Source: Mesostigma viride
Lineage: Eukaryota; Streptophyta; Mesostigmatophyceae; Mesostigmatales; Mesostigmataceae
Reading direction: 5' to 3'
DNA length: 64,000 bases
NCBI GenBank assembly: GCA_009746045.1
Contig: RPFO01000667.1
Location: forward strand, 5,496,719 to 5,560,718
A program made the position numbers and the translations under genes. Positions 63,213 to 64,000 of the stretch are shown here, piece by piece. Under the pieces are notes generated by a model. It did no database searches. It was not told where the DNA came from and was given only the letters and a program-made list of their open reading frames with translations. Every line of letters starts with the position of its first letter. The first letter of the stretch is position 1.

Positions 63213-63659
63213 CCGTAGTGGTCAAAATCACTTTGCGACTAACTACTTTGTGACCCAAAATGAAGGTGAAATTGAAAGTTTGAAACCCAAAATGAAAATT
63301 TGCGACCCAAAATGAAGGCAAAGTTTTAGGTTTGCGAGCCGGTCGACTTGTTTAGGGCCAGGCGAGTCACTTGGCCTGCGTTGTCTCTTTCTGTTCATCT
63401 AGCAGTAATGGTATATTACTTCAATAAGGATGTATTAGATAAGGATGTTTTTTAAATAAGGATTTATTACCTAACTCACGCGAAAATTGTGGCGCGACGC
63501 GTTCGCTAGCCAAGCTTGAGCGGGCTCTAAAGGCCCGGCGCGGCGCGGGCGCGGCGCGGTAACTTTTGAACTTTGCGACCCAAAATGAAGCCCATTAATA
63601 GCAGTTTGCGAGGTCGATTCGCAAAGTAGTTAGACGCAAAGTGATTTTGACCACTACGG
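63213..63659. mobile_element. 447-bp MITE with TA target duplication
   Basis: 41-bp inverted termini starting CCGTAGTGGTCAAAATCACT (two mismatches between arms), flanked by TA at 63211-63212 and 63660-63661, as in Tc1/mariner-type MITEs. Inside, gacccaaaatgaa recurs four times. No coding capacity. Confidence 0.88.
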
Positions 63660-63719
63660 TACACCGTCCGCATTGGTAGTTTTAATTATAAATATTAATT
63701 ATTTTAGTTCGCCACCTGA

Positions 63720-63990
63720 AAGTGCTAAATAAAACAAACAATTTGTAAATAATTAATTCACGAGTGTGCTCGTCTGTCTGTTTTCGGGCTGCCAAACAAA
63801 CAAAGAAGTTGTAAATAATTATTATTTTCCTGTCACGTGTGCAGCTTTCTCGCTAACAAACAAAGAAATATTAAGTCTCTGCCTGAAAAATGTGCTTTTC
63901 CTAACCGTAAGAGCAGTGCATCCGGCTGGGTTATACAGAACAAAGTCAACAAACAAAGAATTATTAAATTTCGCAGCCAGTTCAACGGTT
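63720..63990. repeat. Degenerate ~75-bp repeat
   Basis: aaacaaacaa(agaa) followed by taattatta-like sequence occurs four times. Nothing else is seen between 62628 and 64000 apart from the MITE. Confidence 0.6.
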
Positions 63991-64000
63991 GTTCGGTAAC

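Overview
KIND OF ORGANISM. This is nuclear DNA of a eukaryote with many introns, GC-rich exons and a heavy load of transposable elements. Four spliced genes are assembled here by homology and splice-site phase: SF3B1, a PKA catalytic subunit, dehydroascorbate reductase (DHAR) and ARL3. A RAB1 GTPase gene lacks introns. DHAR is typical of the green lineage, ARL3 of organisms that build cilia, and PKA is absent from land plants but present in green algae. Short TTTAGGG-type telomere-like runs also occur. Together these suggest a flagellate green alga or a related photosynthetic protist. The species cannot be named from the sequence. LAYOUT. 1-12381 (+): SF3B1, open at its 5' end, 12 exons. 12382-17199: flank plus a TIR element stuffed with nested RTE-like LINEs. 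17200-17808 (-): RAB1/YPT1. 17809-19700: little recognisable. 19700-32550: transposon territory, with three ORF1-type copies, a 1.9 kb TTAA-flanked TIR element, a TIR element that contains a copy of the sequence it interrupts, an ORF1-only element, a TIR element split by a LINE, and a long hairpin. 32551-42361 (-): PKA catalytic subunit in ten exons, with several minisatellites in its introns. 43860-44729 (-): a possible small spliced gene of unknown function. 45855-46286 (+): an unknown single-pass membrane protein. 46865-49742: LINE graveyard with two insertions into one LINE. 49743-57742 (-): DHAR, six exons. 58821-62627 (+): ARL3, seven exons seen, the 3' part outside the window. 63213-63659: a 447 bp MITE. 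HOW IT FITS TOGETHER. The host genes are unrelated housekeeping functions (splicing, ER-Golgi traffic, cAMP signalling, ascorbate recycling, ciliary cargo release); no operon-like system is seen. MOST NOTABLE. The introns of all four spliced genes carry decayed, direct-orientation copies of the adjacent exon-intron junction, including the splice site. I call these exon-edge echoes. They look like introns growing by repeated short tandem duplication across splice sites, and in one place an echo seems to have seeded a minisatellite. Second, the non-LTR elements form several families whose 3' ends all carry a small hairpin followed by an AATT/TTAA-type tail; nested insertions have exact 10-12 bp target-site duplications.
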